Assembly: GCA_963802795.1 (NCBI GenBank)
Contig: CAWDJV010000005.1
Span: 1,240,001-1,304,000 of the forward strand
Length of the DNA: 64,000 nt
Reading direction: 5' to 3'
DNA from: JAIBJN01 sp963802795
GTDB lineage: Bacteria > Actinomycetota > Thermoleophilia > Gaiellales > Gaiellaceae
Notes under the pieces: model-generated
Database searches by the model: none
The model's input: the letters and a program-made list of their open reading frames with translations, nothing else
Told to the model about the DNA's origin: nothing
Shown here: positions 1-8,885 of the stretch, piece after piece
Layout of the letters: each line of letters begins with the position of its first letter
Numbering within the stretch: position 1 is the stretch's first letter
Position numbers and translations under genes: made by a program

Positions 1-58
1 ATGACTCCGGAGGAGCCGAGCGCGTACTCGACGTCCCGCACGAACTCGGGCTTCAGCA

Positions 59-59
<1 letters not shown>
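1..59 (-). CDS. 5' end of a coupled downstream gene, cut by the window edge
   Basis: A GTG overlaps the TAG stop of the aldo/keto reductase gene (TAGTG) and opens a frame that runs without a stop to the window edge. The peptide begins M-L-K-P-E-F-V-R-D-V-E-Y-A-L-G. It is too short to name. The overlap suggests translational coupling and an operon with the aldo/keto reductase. Confidence 0.35.
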
Positions 60-1084
<1,025 letters not shown>

Positions 1085-1212
1085 GAGCCGTCTCCGGGCA
1101 GCTTAGTCACGGCGGGTGACTGGGATCGCCCCGGCCGGCCGGCGACGAGGAGCTCCCACAGTAGTCGAGGGGCGCGGCGGCGAACCGCGCCCTCTTCGAC
1201 CGTCGTGCGGTT

Positions 1213-1740
1213 CTAGCGAAGGATGTCGCAGAAGCCCGGCAGCGCCAGCGCGGTGTTGCCGCTGCCGTCCAGGAGCTCCCGCAGGGGGTGCGGGCCGCTC
1301 GACTCGAGAATCCGCAGGGTCTGGCCGTCGATCACGATGCGGCCGGTGTCGATCAAGAGCTCGTTCCCGCGCCGAACGTGAGCCGACGTCCCCTCGATCT
1401 CGATCAGGAGCCGCTGCCCCGTCTCGGGATCGAACGTCGTCGTCTGGACGAAGTTCACGGGCCCGTCGCGCAGGGTAAGGCCGGTGACCGTGTTCTGAAC
1501 GGTGTTGTCCTCCGTGATGTGCGCCACGACCATCGTGCGCCGGCCCTCGTTGTCGAAGAACGTCTGCACGTCGGCCGTGAGGTCGATGTTCCATCTGACT
1601 CCGTAGGTTCCGCAGGCCGTCTCGTCGACCAGCGAAACCTGCTGGGTTACGGTCACACTGGTCGGCGGGTCTGCCGCGACCGGCGCCGCCAGCACGGCGC
1701 CGAGGACCATGGCGCCGATCAGTACAAGAGCACGCCTCAT
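1213..1740 (-). CDS. secreted protein of unknown function
   Basis: 175 aa with a clear Sec signal peptide (MRRALVLIGAMVLGAVLAAPVAA, then DPP). The mature part of about 150 residues is rich in beta-prone Thr/Val stretches and has two cysteines, one near the start (ETACGTYG) and one close to the C-terminus (PGFCDILR), which could form a disulphide. No family was recognised. It stands alone: the next minus-strand gene ends about 100 bp upstream and the aldo/keto reductase starts 128 bp downstream. That 128-bp gap shows nothing notable. Confidence 0.7.
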   Translation of the reverse strand: MRRALVLIGAMVLGAVLAAPVAADPPTSVTVTQQVSLVDETACGTYGVRWNIDLTADVQTFFDNEGRRTMVVAHITEDNTVQNTVTGLTLRDGPVNFVQTTTFDPETGQRLLIEIEGTSAHVRRGNELLIDTGRIVIDGQTLRILESSGPHPLRELLDGSGNTALALPGFCDILR

Positions 1741-1841
1741 GGTGTCTCCTTTCCCCCGTCGCTTCCTTTCTCGAGGAGGCCCGTCGCCGCTCGAGAATTT
1801 AGTGAGGCTAATATGCCCCGGCGCTTGCTGTCAAACACGAT

Positions 1842-3848
1842 TCACTCGAAGGCGGGAAGCTCGAGCTGGATCCGCTCGAGCCGCAGGCCCTGGGCCGGCG
1901 TCGTGTCGAGGAGCTCCGGGACCTCGAGGACAGCCGCATGCCAGCCCTCGCCGGCGAGCTCGCCCTCCAGCGTGCGAGTCGCGGGGACGAGCCCCGAATC
2001 GGCGCGCCTGCCGTCGAGCCAGAGCGTGGCAGGTGTCTCGCGCGCGGCACTGACCTCGAAGGTGATCCGGCCACTGCCGTAGACCCAGAGCGGCCCCTGG
2101 CGCTCCTGCATCGTGTCGCCGTCCCAGCCCTCGCAAAAGAGCGGCGCCGACCGGCCGGGCTCGGGAACGGGCGCCTGCTCGAGGCCGGCCCCGGCGCGAC
2201 CCGTCCTCGAGAAGAGGGTGACCTGGCCGCCGCGCGCGACCGGCAGGAAGCCGTGCTCGAGAAGGCCGCGCCACCCGAACCAGGCGCCCGGGATTCCGGC
2301 CTGCGTGTACATGCCCAGGTGGAAGGGCACGCTCTCGACGCCCAGCCGGCGAAGGGTCTGCTCGTCTCCCGGCAGCCAGACCCCGCACGAGAGCCGGTTC
2401 CGCAGGAAGAAGAAGTCGAACGCGGCCTGCGGGGCGAGCGTCGAGTAGCCGCCCGGCCGTTCGCGCGGCGCCTGGAGCTGGTAGTAGTCGTAGACGCTCC
2501 CGAAGTGGATGCCCGGCTCGAAGAGCGGCAGCTCGAGAGCTCGCCCGGGGGTCTCCGTCCGGAGCGCCGCGTAGGCTCTGTTGTCTTGGTCGGCAACGGA
2601 AGCATCCAGCGGGAACACGAGCAGGTCGGCGGCGACAATCGCGATCAGCGCGGCCGCCGCCGCGGGCGCGCGCCTCCCTGACGCGGCGAGGATGCGCCCG
2701 ACTGCGACGGCCGCCAGAGCCGCGAGCGCGAGGTTGGCGATCGGCATGAGCCGCCCGGGGACGCGCGGATACCGGAGCGGCGGAAAGACCTCCCAGAGCC
2801 ACTCGTACACCACGAGGTTCGTGCCGAGCGCGAGGGCCACGGGGACGAGTGCGGCGGCGGCCAGGAGCAGGGCGAGAGCGCGCTGGCGTCGTCCCCAGAG
2901 GAAGACGAGGCCAAGCGCGGCGAGCGCGGGGAGCAGCCAGCCGACGTAGGCGAACTCCTCGATCCCGCCGAGCTGCCAGCGGCTCACCAGGTCGCCCCAG
3001 TCGGCCGAGAACTCGCGGATCTCGTCGAGCGACCTGCCGCCCGCCTCGGCGGAGTCGCGGACGATCGTCAGGTGGATGGCAAGTCCCACCGCGGCTGCCG
3101 CGAGCGCGCCTCCGCACAGCCACGCGCTCGCGACCGGCGCGAAGCGCAGGGCGGCGTAGACGACCACGAACGGGATCGCCCCGAGCGCGAGGTGCGGCTG
3201 CCCCGAGAGCGGGATCGAGACCACCGCCGCGGCCGCCAACGCCCCCCAGGCGTGCTCGGCGGGACGCCGGTCGGCCAGACGTGCGCGCTCGAAGGCGAGC
3301 AGCGCCAGCGGCAGGAGGATCGCGATCCAGGCGAGGAGGTGGACGCCGCTCTGGGCGAGGCGGTAGGGCGCGATTGCGAATGCGAGCCCGCCCACTGCCG
3401 CCGCCGCGGGCCGGAGCGCGAGCGCGCGGAGCCAGCCGTAGGTGAACAGGCCGGCGGCGACGATCGTCCCGAGCAGGAGCAGGTTCCAGGCGACCACCGG
3501 GCCGAAGAGGGCGTCGAGCGGCCAGAACGGAAGACCGAACGGCCAGCCGGCGAGGACCGCTTGAGGGTCGACGAGCGGCTGGAAGCTGTAGGGGTCGCGC
3601 CACGGCGGGTCTCCACGCTCGAGCTGGTGGCCGACGAGCCAGAAGCGGTAGACGGCCTGGAGGTGGTCGCCGGCGGCCGGCTCGCCGTCACCGTCGGCGC
3701 CGTCCGCAATGAAGGCGCTCCCGAAGGAGCGGACAGCCGGCCACGTCGCGACGAGGGCAGCGGCCGTGTAGAGCGCTACGACGAGAGCGAGCGGGCGGCC
3801 TCGACCAGTTCGTCGAAGTCGGGCACCTCCGTGGTCTCGTAACGCCAT
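1842..3848 (-). CDS. large polytopic membrane protein, GT-C/YfhO-like
   Basis: 668 aa. The first ~430 residues hold about ten hydrophobic helices, beginning LALVVALYTAAALVATW. A long luminal-type loop follows helix 1 (AAGDHLQAVYRFWLVGHQLERGDPPWRDPYSFQP), the layout of GT-C polyprenyl-phosphate-sugar transferases and YfhO-like proteins. The last ~230 residues are soluble and beta-rich, probably an extracellular domain. The only usable start overlaps the 3' end of the peroxiredoxin gene by 73 bp; no later start in frame precedes helix 1. It is the third gene of an operon with the carboxylate-amine ligase and the peroxiredoxin. A glycosyltransferase role is inference from topology. Confidence 0.7.
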   Translation of the reverse strand: MALRDHGGARLRRTGRGRPLALVVALYTAAALVATWPAVRSFGSAFIADGADGDGEPAAGDHLQAVYRFWLVGHQLERGDPPWRDPYSFQPLVDPQAVLAGWPFGLPFWPLDALFGPVVAWNLLLLGTIVAAGLFTYGWLRALALRPAAAAVGGLAFAIAPYRLAQSGVHLLAWIAILLPLALLAFERARLADRRPAEHAWGALAAAAVVSIPLSGQPHLALGAIPFVVVYAALRFAPVASAWLCGGALAAAAVGLAIHLTIVRDSAEAGGRSLDEIREFSADWGDLVSRWQLGGIEEFAYVGWLLPALAALGLVFLWGRRQRALALLLAAAALVPVALALGTNLVVYEWLWEVFPPLRYPRVPGRLMPIANLALAALAAVAVGRILAASGRRAPAAAAALIAIVAADLLVFPLDASVADQDNRAYAALRTETPGRALELPLFEPGIHFGSVYDYYQLQAPRERPGGYSTLAPQAAFDFFFLRNRLSCGVWLPGDEQTLRRLGVESVPFHLGMYTQAGIPGAWFGWRGLLEHGFLPVARGGQVTLFSRTGRAGAGLEQAPVPEPGRSAPLFCEGWDGDTMQERQGPLWVYGSGRITFEVSAARETPATLWLDGRRADSGLVPATRTLEGELAGEGWHAAVLEVPELLDTTPAQGLRLERIQLELPAFE

Positions 3849-4240
3849 GCGCCGCGGATCATGCCGCTTCGGTCGACCAGGAACGCCGAGCGCTCGGCGA
3901 CGGCCTCCAGCCCGCCGTAGCGGTGCGCGATCCCGAAAGCCCGCACGGCATCTGCGTTCCAGTCCGAGAGGAGAGGCACGTTGAGGTCAAGTGCCTGCGA
4001 CCACGCGACGTGAGAGTAGGGGCTGTCGCGCGAGACGCCGAAGGTGCGGACGCCGGCCGCTTCGAGCTCCGGGCTCCTGTCACGCAGGAGCAGGAACTCG
4101 TCCGTTCAGGTGCTCGACCAGTCGAAGAGGTAGAAGAGGAGCAGGTAGGCCGTCTCGCCGGCGAGCTCGCGGAGCCCGACGGTCTCCGAGGTCGAGCTCC
4201 AGACGCGCACGTCCGGGACAGGCTCGCCGACCGCGATCAT
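3776..4240 (-). CDS. selenocysteine-containing peroxiredoxin (AhpC/TSA fold), UGA-decoded Sec45
   Basis: Thiol/selenol peroxidase that reduces hydroperoxides. The 154-aa frame opens at an ATG overlapping the stop of the upstream ligase gene (ATGA) and passes one in-frame TGA, codon 45 at 4106-4108. The frame is intact on both sides: FYLFDWSST-(TGA)-TDEFLLLRDRS, later GVSRDSPYSHVAW, LSDWNADAVRAFGIAHRY and AFLVDRSGMIRGAW. In this family the peroxidatic residue sits exactly there (T-x-x-T-C-T-x-E), so the UGA replaces the catalytic Cys codon. A perfect hairpin follows (listed separately). Known Prx-type selenoproteins have the same substitution. No resolving Cys is seen, so a 1-Cys mechanism with an outside thiol is likely. 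If UGA were a true stop, only 44 residues would be made. Confidence 0.92.
4073..4091 (-). promoter_or_regulatory. bacterial SECIS hairpin of the peroxiredoxin mRNA
   Basis: Starting 15 nt after the UGA, the mRNA has GCUCCUG, the 5-nt loop CGUGA, then CAGGAGC: a perfect 7-bp stem. The apical loop begins 22 nt after the UGA, with G as second loop base and a GU pair in the loop. That fits the published bacterial SECIS model (loop 16-37 nt downstream, G in the first two loop positions). It would recruit SelB-Sec-tRNA. Confidence 0.85.
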
Positions 4241-5445
4241 CAGGCCGTCGAGAGCGCCGGCTCGGTGGCGTCGGCGATCTCACGCGTGACCTCGAGGATG
4301 TCGCGGTTCGCGTTGAACGTCCGCAGCTGGCGGTCCGAGCAGTTTCCGCGCGCGAGGATCTCACGGACGCCCTCGAGCTCCCGATCCGAGCCGAGCTCGC
4401 GGGCGTGCGGCTCGATGTCGCGGAGCGCCCTCCGGACGAGCTGGGCGACGGGCACGCGGTTGCGGCGCCCCGTCACCAGGTCCATCACGGGAGCTTCGAG
4501 CCCGTAGCGGGCCCCGAGCCACTTGTTCTCGGTGACGAGGATGCGGTGGTAGCTCGGCAGCTCCTTGCCGGACTCGTAGCGCTCCGAGTAGTGCTTGACG
4601 AGCGCCTGGACGTACGCGGTGACGGCAACGGTCTCCTCGAGACGCGTGAACGCGTCCATGACCCGCACCTCGATCGTCCCCAGGCGCGGGTGCGGGCGAA
4701 CGTCCCACCAGATGTGCGAGTAGTCGGCGATGCAGCCGGTCTTCTCGAGCTGGCCGACGACCTCGGCGTAGTCGTTGTAGTCGTTGAAGCGCGGCGGCGG
4801 CCCCGAGCGCGGAAAGGCCGCGAACACCATCTGCCGGCTCGAGGAGAGACCGGTTGGCTCCCCGCGCCAGAAGGGCGAGCTGGCCGAGAGCGCGAGCAGC
4901 TCGGAGAGGTGGATGAGGAGCGCGCTCATGACGTGGATCGCCTTGTCCGGGTCGTCGACCGCGACGTGGATGTGGCAGCCGAAGATCAGCTCGCGACGGG
5001 CGACGTACTGGAGCTGGTCGACGAGGTTGCGGTAGCGGTCGCGCGCGGTGATCCGCTGGCGCTCGAAGAGGCTGAACGGATGCGTTCCCGCGGAGCCCAC
5101 GCGAAGGCCGTGGGTTCGCGCGGCCTGTGTGACGTGAGTGCGAAGCCTGCGCAGCTCGCGCTCGACGTCCGCCGCCGTCCTGCAGACCGGGGTCGAGATC
5201 TCCAGCACCGACTGCATGAGCTCCGGGCCGATGCGCTCGTCGAACTCCCCGTCCATGGCGGCCGTCAGGACCGTGTCGACGTGCTGGACGAGGTCGAGCG
5301 TCTCCGGGTCGAGGAGCATGTACTCCTCCTCGACCCCGAGCGTGAACGGCGGCGACTCCCCGAAGTGGTGGTCGAGGACGCTCCCTCCCTCGGCGAAGCT
5401 CTTGCCCGTGATGGTGGCCGGATAGATCTGCTTCATGGAGGGCAC
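4240..5445 (-). CDS. carboxylate-amine ligase, GCS2 family (YbdK-like)
   Basis: ATP-dependent ligase of the glutamate-cysteine ligase type 2 family. It has the N-terminal FTLGVEEEYMLLDPET, GPELMQSVLEISTPVC, the GCHIHVAVDD metal/substrate segment and the HPRLGTIEVRVMDAF signature. About 401 aa, typical length. A GTG start is chosen at 5445 because AGGAG lies 8 nt upstream of it; an ATG three codons later is the alternative. The frame is open further upstream, but that extension looks non-native. It heads an operon with the selenoperoxiredoxin, to which it is coupled by ATGA. A low-molecular-weight thiol role would fit that neighbour, but weak gamma-glutamylcysteine activity is all that is known for YbdK itself. 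Confidence 0.88.
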   Translation of the reverse strand: MPSMKQIYPATITGKSFAEGGSVLDHHFGESPPFTLGVEEEYMLLDPETLDLVQHVDTVLTAAMDGEFDERIGPELMQSVLEISTPVCRTAADVERELRRLRTHVTQAARTHGLRVGSAGTHPFSLFERQRITARDRYRNLVDQLQYVARRELIFGCHIHVAVDDPDKAIHVMSALLIHLSELLALSASSPFWRGEPTGLSSSRQMVFAAFPRSGPPPRFNDYNDYAEVVGQLEKTGCIADYSHIWWDVRPHPRLGTIEVRVMDAFTRLEETVAVTAYVQALVKHYSERYESGKELPSYHRILVTENKWLGARYGLEAPVMDLVTGRRNRVPVAQLVRRALRDIEPHARELGSDRELEGVREILARGNCSDRQLRTFNANRDILEVTREIADATEPALSTA

Positions 5446-5548
5446 GAACTCTACTCCTGAGCCTCGGGAAGAAGACGGGCGCCGCTCCCCGGCCTGTGCC
5501 CCCGCAGCCTCGCCGCAGCCCCGCGGCACCCGTCCCTAGGATTCAGGC

Positions 5549-6091
5549 ATGCGGCGCCTGCTTCCGATCGCGTGCCTCCTCGTGCTCGCGGCCTGCGGCG
5601 GCGACGGCGACTCCGCGGGCCCGACGACGACCGTCGACGACTCCGGGCCTTCCCCCGAGACCACGACCGAGGCCGAGCAGGAGACCGAGCCGACGACCAC
5701 CGAGCCCGCTCCCGGGCCGCTGGTGCGGATCGAGACGGCGAGGGGCGAGGAAGTTCTCGTCGCGGTCGAGGTCGCCGACAGCGAGGACGAGCGCCAGGTC
5801 GGGCTCATGCACCGCGAGTCACTGCCCGACGACGCGGGAATGATCTTCGTCTTCGAGGACGAGATCAGGGGCGGGTTCTGGATGAAGAACACGCTCATCC
5901 CGCTCTCGATCGCCTTCGCCGATTCCGACGGGACGATCCTCCGCATCCTCGACATGGAGCCGTGCGAAGCCGACCCCTGCGAGATCTACGACCCGGGGGT
6001 CGCCTACCGAAACGCGCTCGAGGTCAACCAGGGAGCCTTCGCGAGCTGGGGCGTCGAGGAGGGCGACCGGCTCACGCTGGAGCAGCGGTGA
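5549..6091 (+). CDS. DUF192 lipoprotein
   Basis: 180 aa. A lipoprotein signal peptide ends in the lipobox LAAC (Cys16), followed by a ~45-residue Thr/Glu-rich linker and then a complete DUF192 domain: RQVGLMHRESLPDDAGMIFVFED, then FWMKNTLIPLSIAF, and a C-terminal YRNALEVNQGAFASWGV. DUF192 proteins are small, membrane-anchored or exported, and of unknown biochemical role. The last 20 bp overlap the convergent Rid-family gene. It is divergent from the carboxylate-amine ligase gene, with about 100 bp between them for promoters. Confidence 0.85.
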   Translation: MRRLLPIACLLVLAACGGDGDSAGPTTTVDDSGPSPETTTEAEQETEPTTTEPAPGPLVRIETARGEEVLVAVEVADSEDERQVGLMHRESLPDDAGMIFVFEDEIRGGFWMKNTLIPLSIAFADSDGTILRILDMEPCEADPCEIYDPGVAYRNALEVNQGAFASWGVEEGDRLTLEQR

Positions 6092-6461
6092 CGGCTTCGA
6101 CCTCGATCTCGATCAGCCAGCGGGGATCCATCAGCGCGGCGACCACCGTCGTGTTCACCGGCCGGACGTCGGAGAACGCCTCGCCGTGCGCCTTGGCGAA
6201 GCCGTCGAAAGATGCCCAGTCGGTGAGATAGACGCGCGTCCTGACGACGTCGCGGAGGGATGCGCCCGCCTGCTCGAGGGCGGTTTCGATGATCTCGAGA
6301 CAGCGCTTGGTCTGGCCGTACGCGTCGGCGGGCGGGTCGGCTCCGTCGGCCATGATCGGCGCCGTGCCGGCCACGAAGACGCGGTCGCCGACCCGCACCG
6401 CGCGCGAGTAGCCGGCGATCTTCTCGTAGGGAGACCCCGAGGAGATGATCTGGCGCTCCAT
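6072..6461 (-). CDS. Rid (YjgF/YER057c/UK114) family protein
   Basis: 129 aa when started at the ATG at 6461, which gives MERQIISSGSPYEKIAGYSRAV. Fold markers are FVAGTAP, AYGQTKRCLEIIETALEQAGAS and RVYLTDWASFDGFAKAHGEAF. In true RidA (enamine/imine deaminase) an Arg precedes the VEV strand; here that place reads PVNTTVVAALMDPRW, so the catalytic Arg seems absent. It probably belongs to a Rid subgroup without classic deaminase activity. It converges with the DUF192 gene and is divergent from the serine hydrolase, with 23 bp between the two starts. Confidence 0.82.
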   Translation of the reverse strand: MERQIISSGSPYEKIAGYSRAVRVGDRVFVAGTAPIMADGADPPADAYGQTKRCLEIIETALEQAGASLRDVVRTRVYLTDWASFDGFAKAHGEAFSDVRPVNTTVVAALMDPRWLIEIEVEAVTAAPA

Positions 6462-6484
6462 GCCGCGCACTAGTATCGCGCACG

Positions 6485-7297
6485 GTGAAGGCGCTCGAAC
6501 AGATCGACGCCTGGCCCGCGCCCACCGCGGCCGCGGCGGTGGTCGACCCGGACGGAGCTCTCGCCGAGCGTGGGCCTACCGACGTCGTCTTCCGGTGGGC
6601 GTCGGTGACGAAGCTCCTCACGGCGTGCGCCGTGCTCGTGGCCGCCGAGGAGGGCGTTCTCGATCCCGACGAGCCGGCGGGCCCGCCGGGCGCGACCGTC
6701 CGGCACCTGCTCGCGCACGCCTCGGGGCTCCCGTTCGAGGGGACCGAGCCGATCGGCCGCCCGGGTGAGCGGCGGATCTACTCGAACGCGGGCTTCGACG
6801 CGCTCGGGGAGCTCCTCGCCGAGCGGGCCGGCATGCCGTTCCCCGCGTACCTCCAGGAGGCGGTGCTCGACCCGCTCGACCTCGGGGGGACCGAGCTTCG
6901 CGGACGCCCGTCGGAAGGGCTCCATGGGCCCGTGGACGACCTGGCGAGGTTCGGACGCGAGCTCCTGCGTCCCACCCTCGTCGCCCCGGAGACGCTCGCC
7001 GAGGCGACCGAGGTCGCCTTCCCGGGCCTGGCCGGCGTCCTTCCGGGCCTCGGCCGCCAGGAGCCGAACGACTGGGGGCTCGGCTTCGAGTTGAAGGACG
7101 CGAAGAGCCCGCACTGGACCGGCGCCACGAACTCCCCCCGCACATTCGGCCACTTCGGCGGTGCCGGGACGTTCCTCTGGGTCGACCCGGACGCCGGCGT
7201 CGCCTGCGCGTGCCTGACCGACCTCGAGTTCGACGAGTGGGCGCTCGCAGCCTGGCCGCGCCTTGCGGACGCCGTCCTCGCCGAGCTTCGCAGCTAG
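6485..7297 (+). CDS. serine hydrolase, beta-lactamase/class C-like
   Basis: 270 aa, GTG start. The penicillin-recognising fold motifs are present: S40-V-T-K43 (SxxK), Y99-S-N101 (YxN) in ERRIYSNAGFDALGELLAERAG, and a late FGHFGGAGT in place of the KTG box. No signal peptide is seen, so the protein is probably cytoplasmic, which argues for an esterase or amidase rather than a secreted beta-lactamase. Its stop overlaps the convergent ABC ATPase gene by 4 bp. Confidence 0.85.
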   Translation: MKALEQIDAWPAPTAAAAVVDPDGALAERGPTDVVFRWASVTKLLTACAVLVAAEEGVLDPDEPAGPPGATVRHLLAHASGLPFEGTEPIGRPGERRIYSNAGFDALGELLAERAGMPFPAYLQEAVLDPLDLGGTELRGRPSEGLHGPVDDLARFGRELLRPTLVAPETLAEATEVAFPGLAGVLPGLGRQEPNDWGLGFELKDAKSPHWTGATNSPRTFGHFGGAGTFLWVDPDAGVACACLTDLEFDEWALAAWPRLADAVLAELRS

Positions 7298-7986
7298 CCC
7301 TGCCGGCCGTCCACGAGCTGCCCGTCGCGGAGCTCGACGACCACGTCGGCGACGTCGAGGAGCAGCGTGTCGTGCGTGGCCACGATCGCCGAGACGCCCT
7401 CGCTCGCCACCAGCTCGCGGACGAGCTCCATGATCGTGAGCGCGTTGGCGGAGTCGAGCTGGGCGGTCGGCTCGTCCGCGATCAGGAGCCCGGGGCGGTT
7501 CGCGAGCGCCCGGCAGATGGCGACGCGCTGCTGCTCGCCCCCCGAGAGCTCGTAAGGGCGATGACCCGCGCGCCCGGAGAGGCCCACGAGCTCGAGGAGC
7601 TCCCGCACGCGGCCGTCCCGCTCTCCGGGATGGACCTTGCGGAGGCGCAGCGGGATCTCGACGTTCTCGGCCGCCGACAGGATGGGCACGAGCCCGAAGG
7701 ACTGGAAGACGAAGCCGATTCTCTCGCGCCGGAGGTCCACGAGCTCGACCTCCTCCTTCGCCGAGACCTCGTCCCCGTCGAGCCAGACGCGTCCGCGCGT
7801 GGGCTTGTCGAGGCCGCCGATCATGTTGAGAAGCGTCGTCTTGCCCGAGCCCGAGCGGCCGTGGACGACGGTGAGCCTCCCGCGTGGGATCCGAAGGTCG
7901 ACGTCGCGCAGGGCGTGAACGGCCCGGCCGGCGACGTCGAAGTCGCGACCCAGGCTCTCCGTGACGACGACCGCTTGCTCACTCAT
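7294..7986 (-). CDS. ABC transporter ATPase, LolD/MacB type (second ATPase of the cluster)
   Basis: 230-aa cytoplasmic ATPase. Walker A GRSGSGKTT at residues 43-51, Q-loop FVFQSFGLVP, signature LSGGEQQR, Walker B LLIADEP, H-loop VATHD. This type powers FtsX-like permeases that move lipids, lipoproteins or peptides out of the membrane rather than importing solutes. The ATG overlaps the repaired stop of the preceding ATPase gene (ATGA), making it the last of four coupled genes. Confidence 0.9.
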   Translation of the reverse strand: MSEQAVVVTESLGRDFDVAGRAVHALRDVDLRIPRGRLTVVHGRSGSGKTTLLNMIGGLDKPTRGRVWLDGDEVSAKEEVELVDLRRERIGFVFQSFGLVPILSAAENVEIPLRLRKVHPGERDGRVRELLELVGLSGRAGHRPYELSGGEQQRVAICRALANRPGLLIADEPTAQLDSANALTIMELVRELVASEGVSAIVATHDTLLLDVADVVVELRDGQLVDGRQG

Positions 7987-8885
7987 CGCCGCTCTCCTGC
8001 TTGTCCGCCGGCTTGCGGGCGCGGGGCCGGTCGGGCCAGACGCCGACGTGATCGGGCTCGAGCGCGAGCCGCACCCGCCGCTCGAGCTCGAGGGCGTCCA
8101 CGTACTCGCGTGGCAGCTGGAGCCGGCCCGACCCGGTCGAGCAGCGCGAACTCCTCCGCGACGACCCGATGCTCGCCGTGAGCGTCGAGCTCCGCCCGCC
8201 GAACCGTCTCGGTGCTCGTGCGCCCGTCCCTGATGGCGATCGTGCGATTGACCTGGGCCGAGACGAGCGGGTCGTGGGTGAGCACGATCACGGTGACGCC
8301 GAGGGCCTTGTTGATCTCGCGCAGCGCGGCGAAGAGCTCGTCGGCCGACTCGGTGTCGAGCTCGCCGGTGGGCTCGTCCGCGAGCAGCACCTTCGGGCGA
8401 TTCGCGAGCGCGATCGCGAGCGCGATGCGCTGCTGCTCGCCGCCCGAGAGCTGATGCGGGCGGTGCTCGGCGCGCTCCGACATCCCGACGAGCGCGAGCA
8501 GCTCCTGCGCGACGTGCCGGCGGTCGCGGCCGCCCATCCCGCCGAGCACGAGCGGCAGCTCGACGTTCTCGGCGGCTCCGAGGTACGGGACGAGGTTGCG
8601 GGAGGTCTGCTGCCAGACGAAGCCGACAACCTCGCGCCGGTAGATCGTGCGCCAGCGCGTGTCGAGGGACGCGAGGTCGAAGCCGGCGACGTTGGCCTTG
8701 CCGGCGGTGGGCGTATCCAGGCCTCCGAGGATGTTCTGGAGCGTCGACTTCCCGCTGCCGGACGCCCCCACGACGGCGATCAGCTCGCCCGCGTCCACTG
8801 CGAGGTCGAGGCCCTGGAGGGCGACGACCTCGAGGTCGGCGACCTTGTAGATCTTGACGAGGCCTTCGCAGACGATCTGGCTCAT
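7983..8885 (-). CDS. ABC transporter ATPase with an AbrB-like C-terminal tail (tail frameshifted)
   Basis: Residues 1-235 are a standard LolD/MacB-type ATPase: Walker A GASGSGKST at 40-48, signature LSGGEQQR, Walker B LLADEPTGELD, H-loop LTHD. The open frame then runs into Arg/Ala-rich text. Dropping one base near 8121-8135 instead gives RLQLPREYVDALEL, then ERRVRLALEPDHVGVWPD, ending PADKQESGDE with a TGA overlapping the next ATG. That resembles an AbrB/SpoVT-type swapped-hairpin strand found at the end of some actinobacterial ATPases of this kind. The native protein is therefore about 300 aa with this tail. The tail's role is not known. Confidence 0.85.
   Translation of the reverse strand: MSQIVCEGLVKIYKVADLEVVALQGLDLAVDAGELIAVVGASGSGKSTLQNILGGLDTPTAGKANVAGFDLASLDTRWRTIYRREVVGFVWQQTSRNLVPYLGAAENVELPLVLGGMGGRDRRHVAQELLALVGMSERAEHRPHQLSGGEQQRIALAIALANRPKVLLADEPTGELDTESADELFAALREINKALGVTVIVLTHDPLVSAQVNRTIAIRDGRTSTETVRRAELDAHGEHRVVAEEFALLDRVGPAPAATRVRGRPRARAAGAARARARSRRRLARPAPRPQAGGQAGERR

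Noticed and set aside
3776..4240. Peroxiredoxin as a frameshifted or truncated pseudogene.
   Set aside because: The reading frame is the same before and after the TGA; no shift is needed. The TGA replaces exactly the catalytic Cys codon and is followed by a perfect SECIS-type hairpin.
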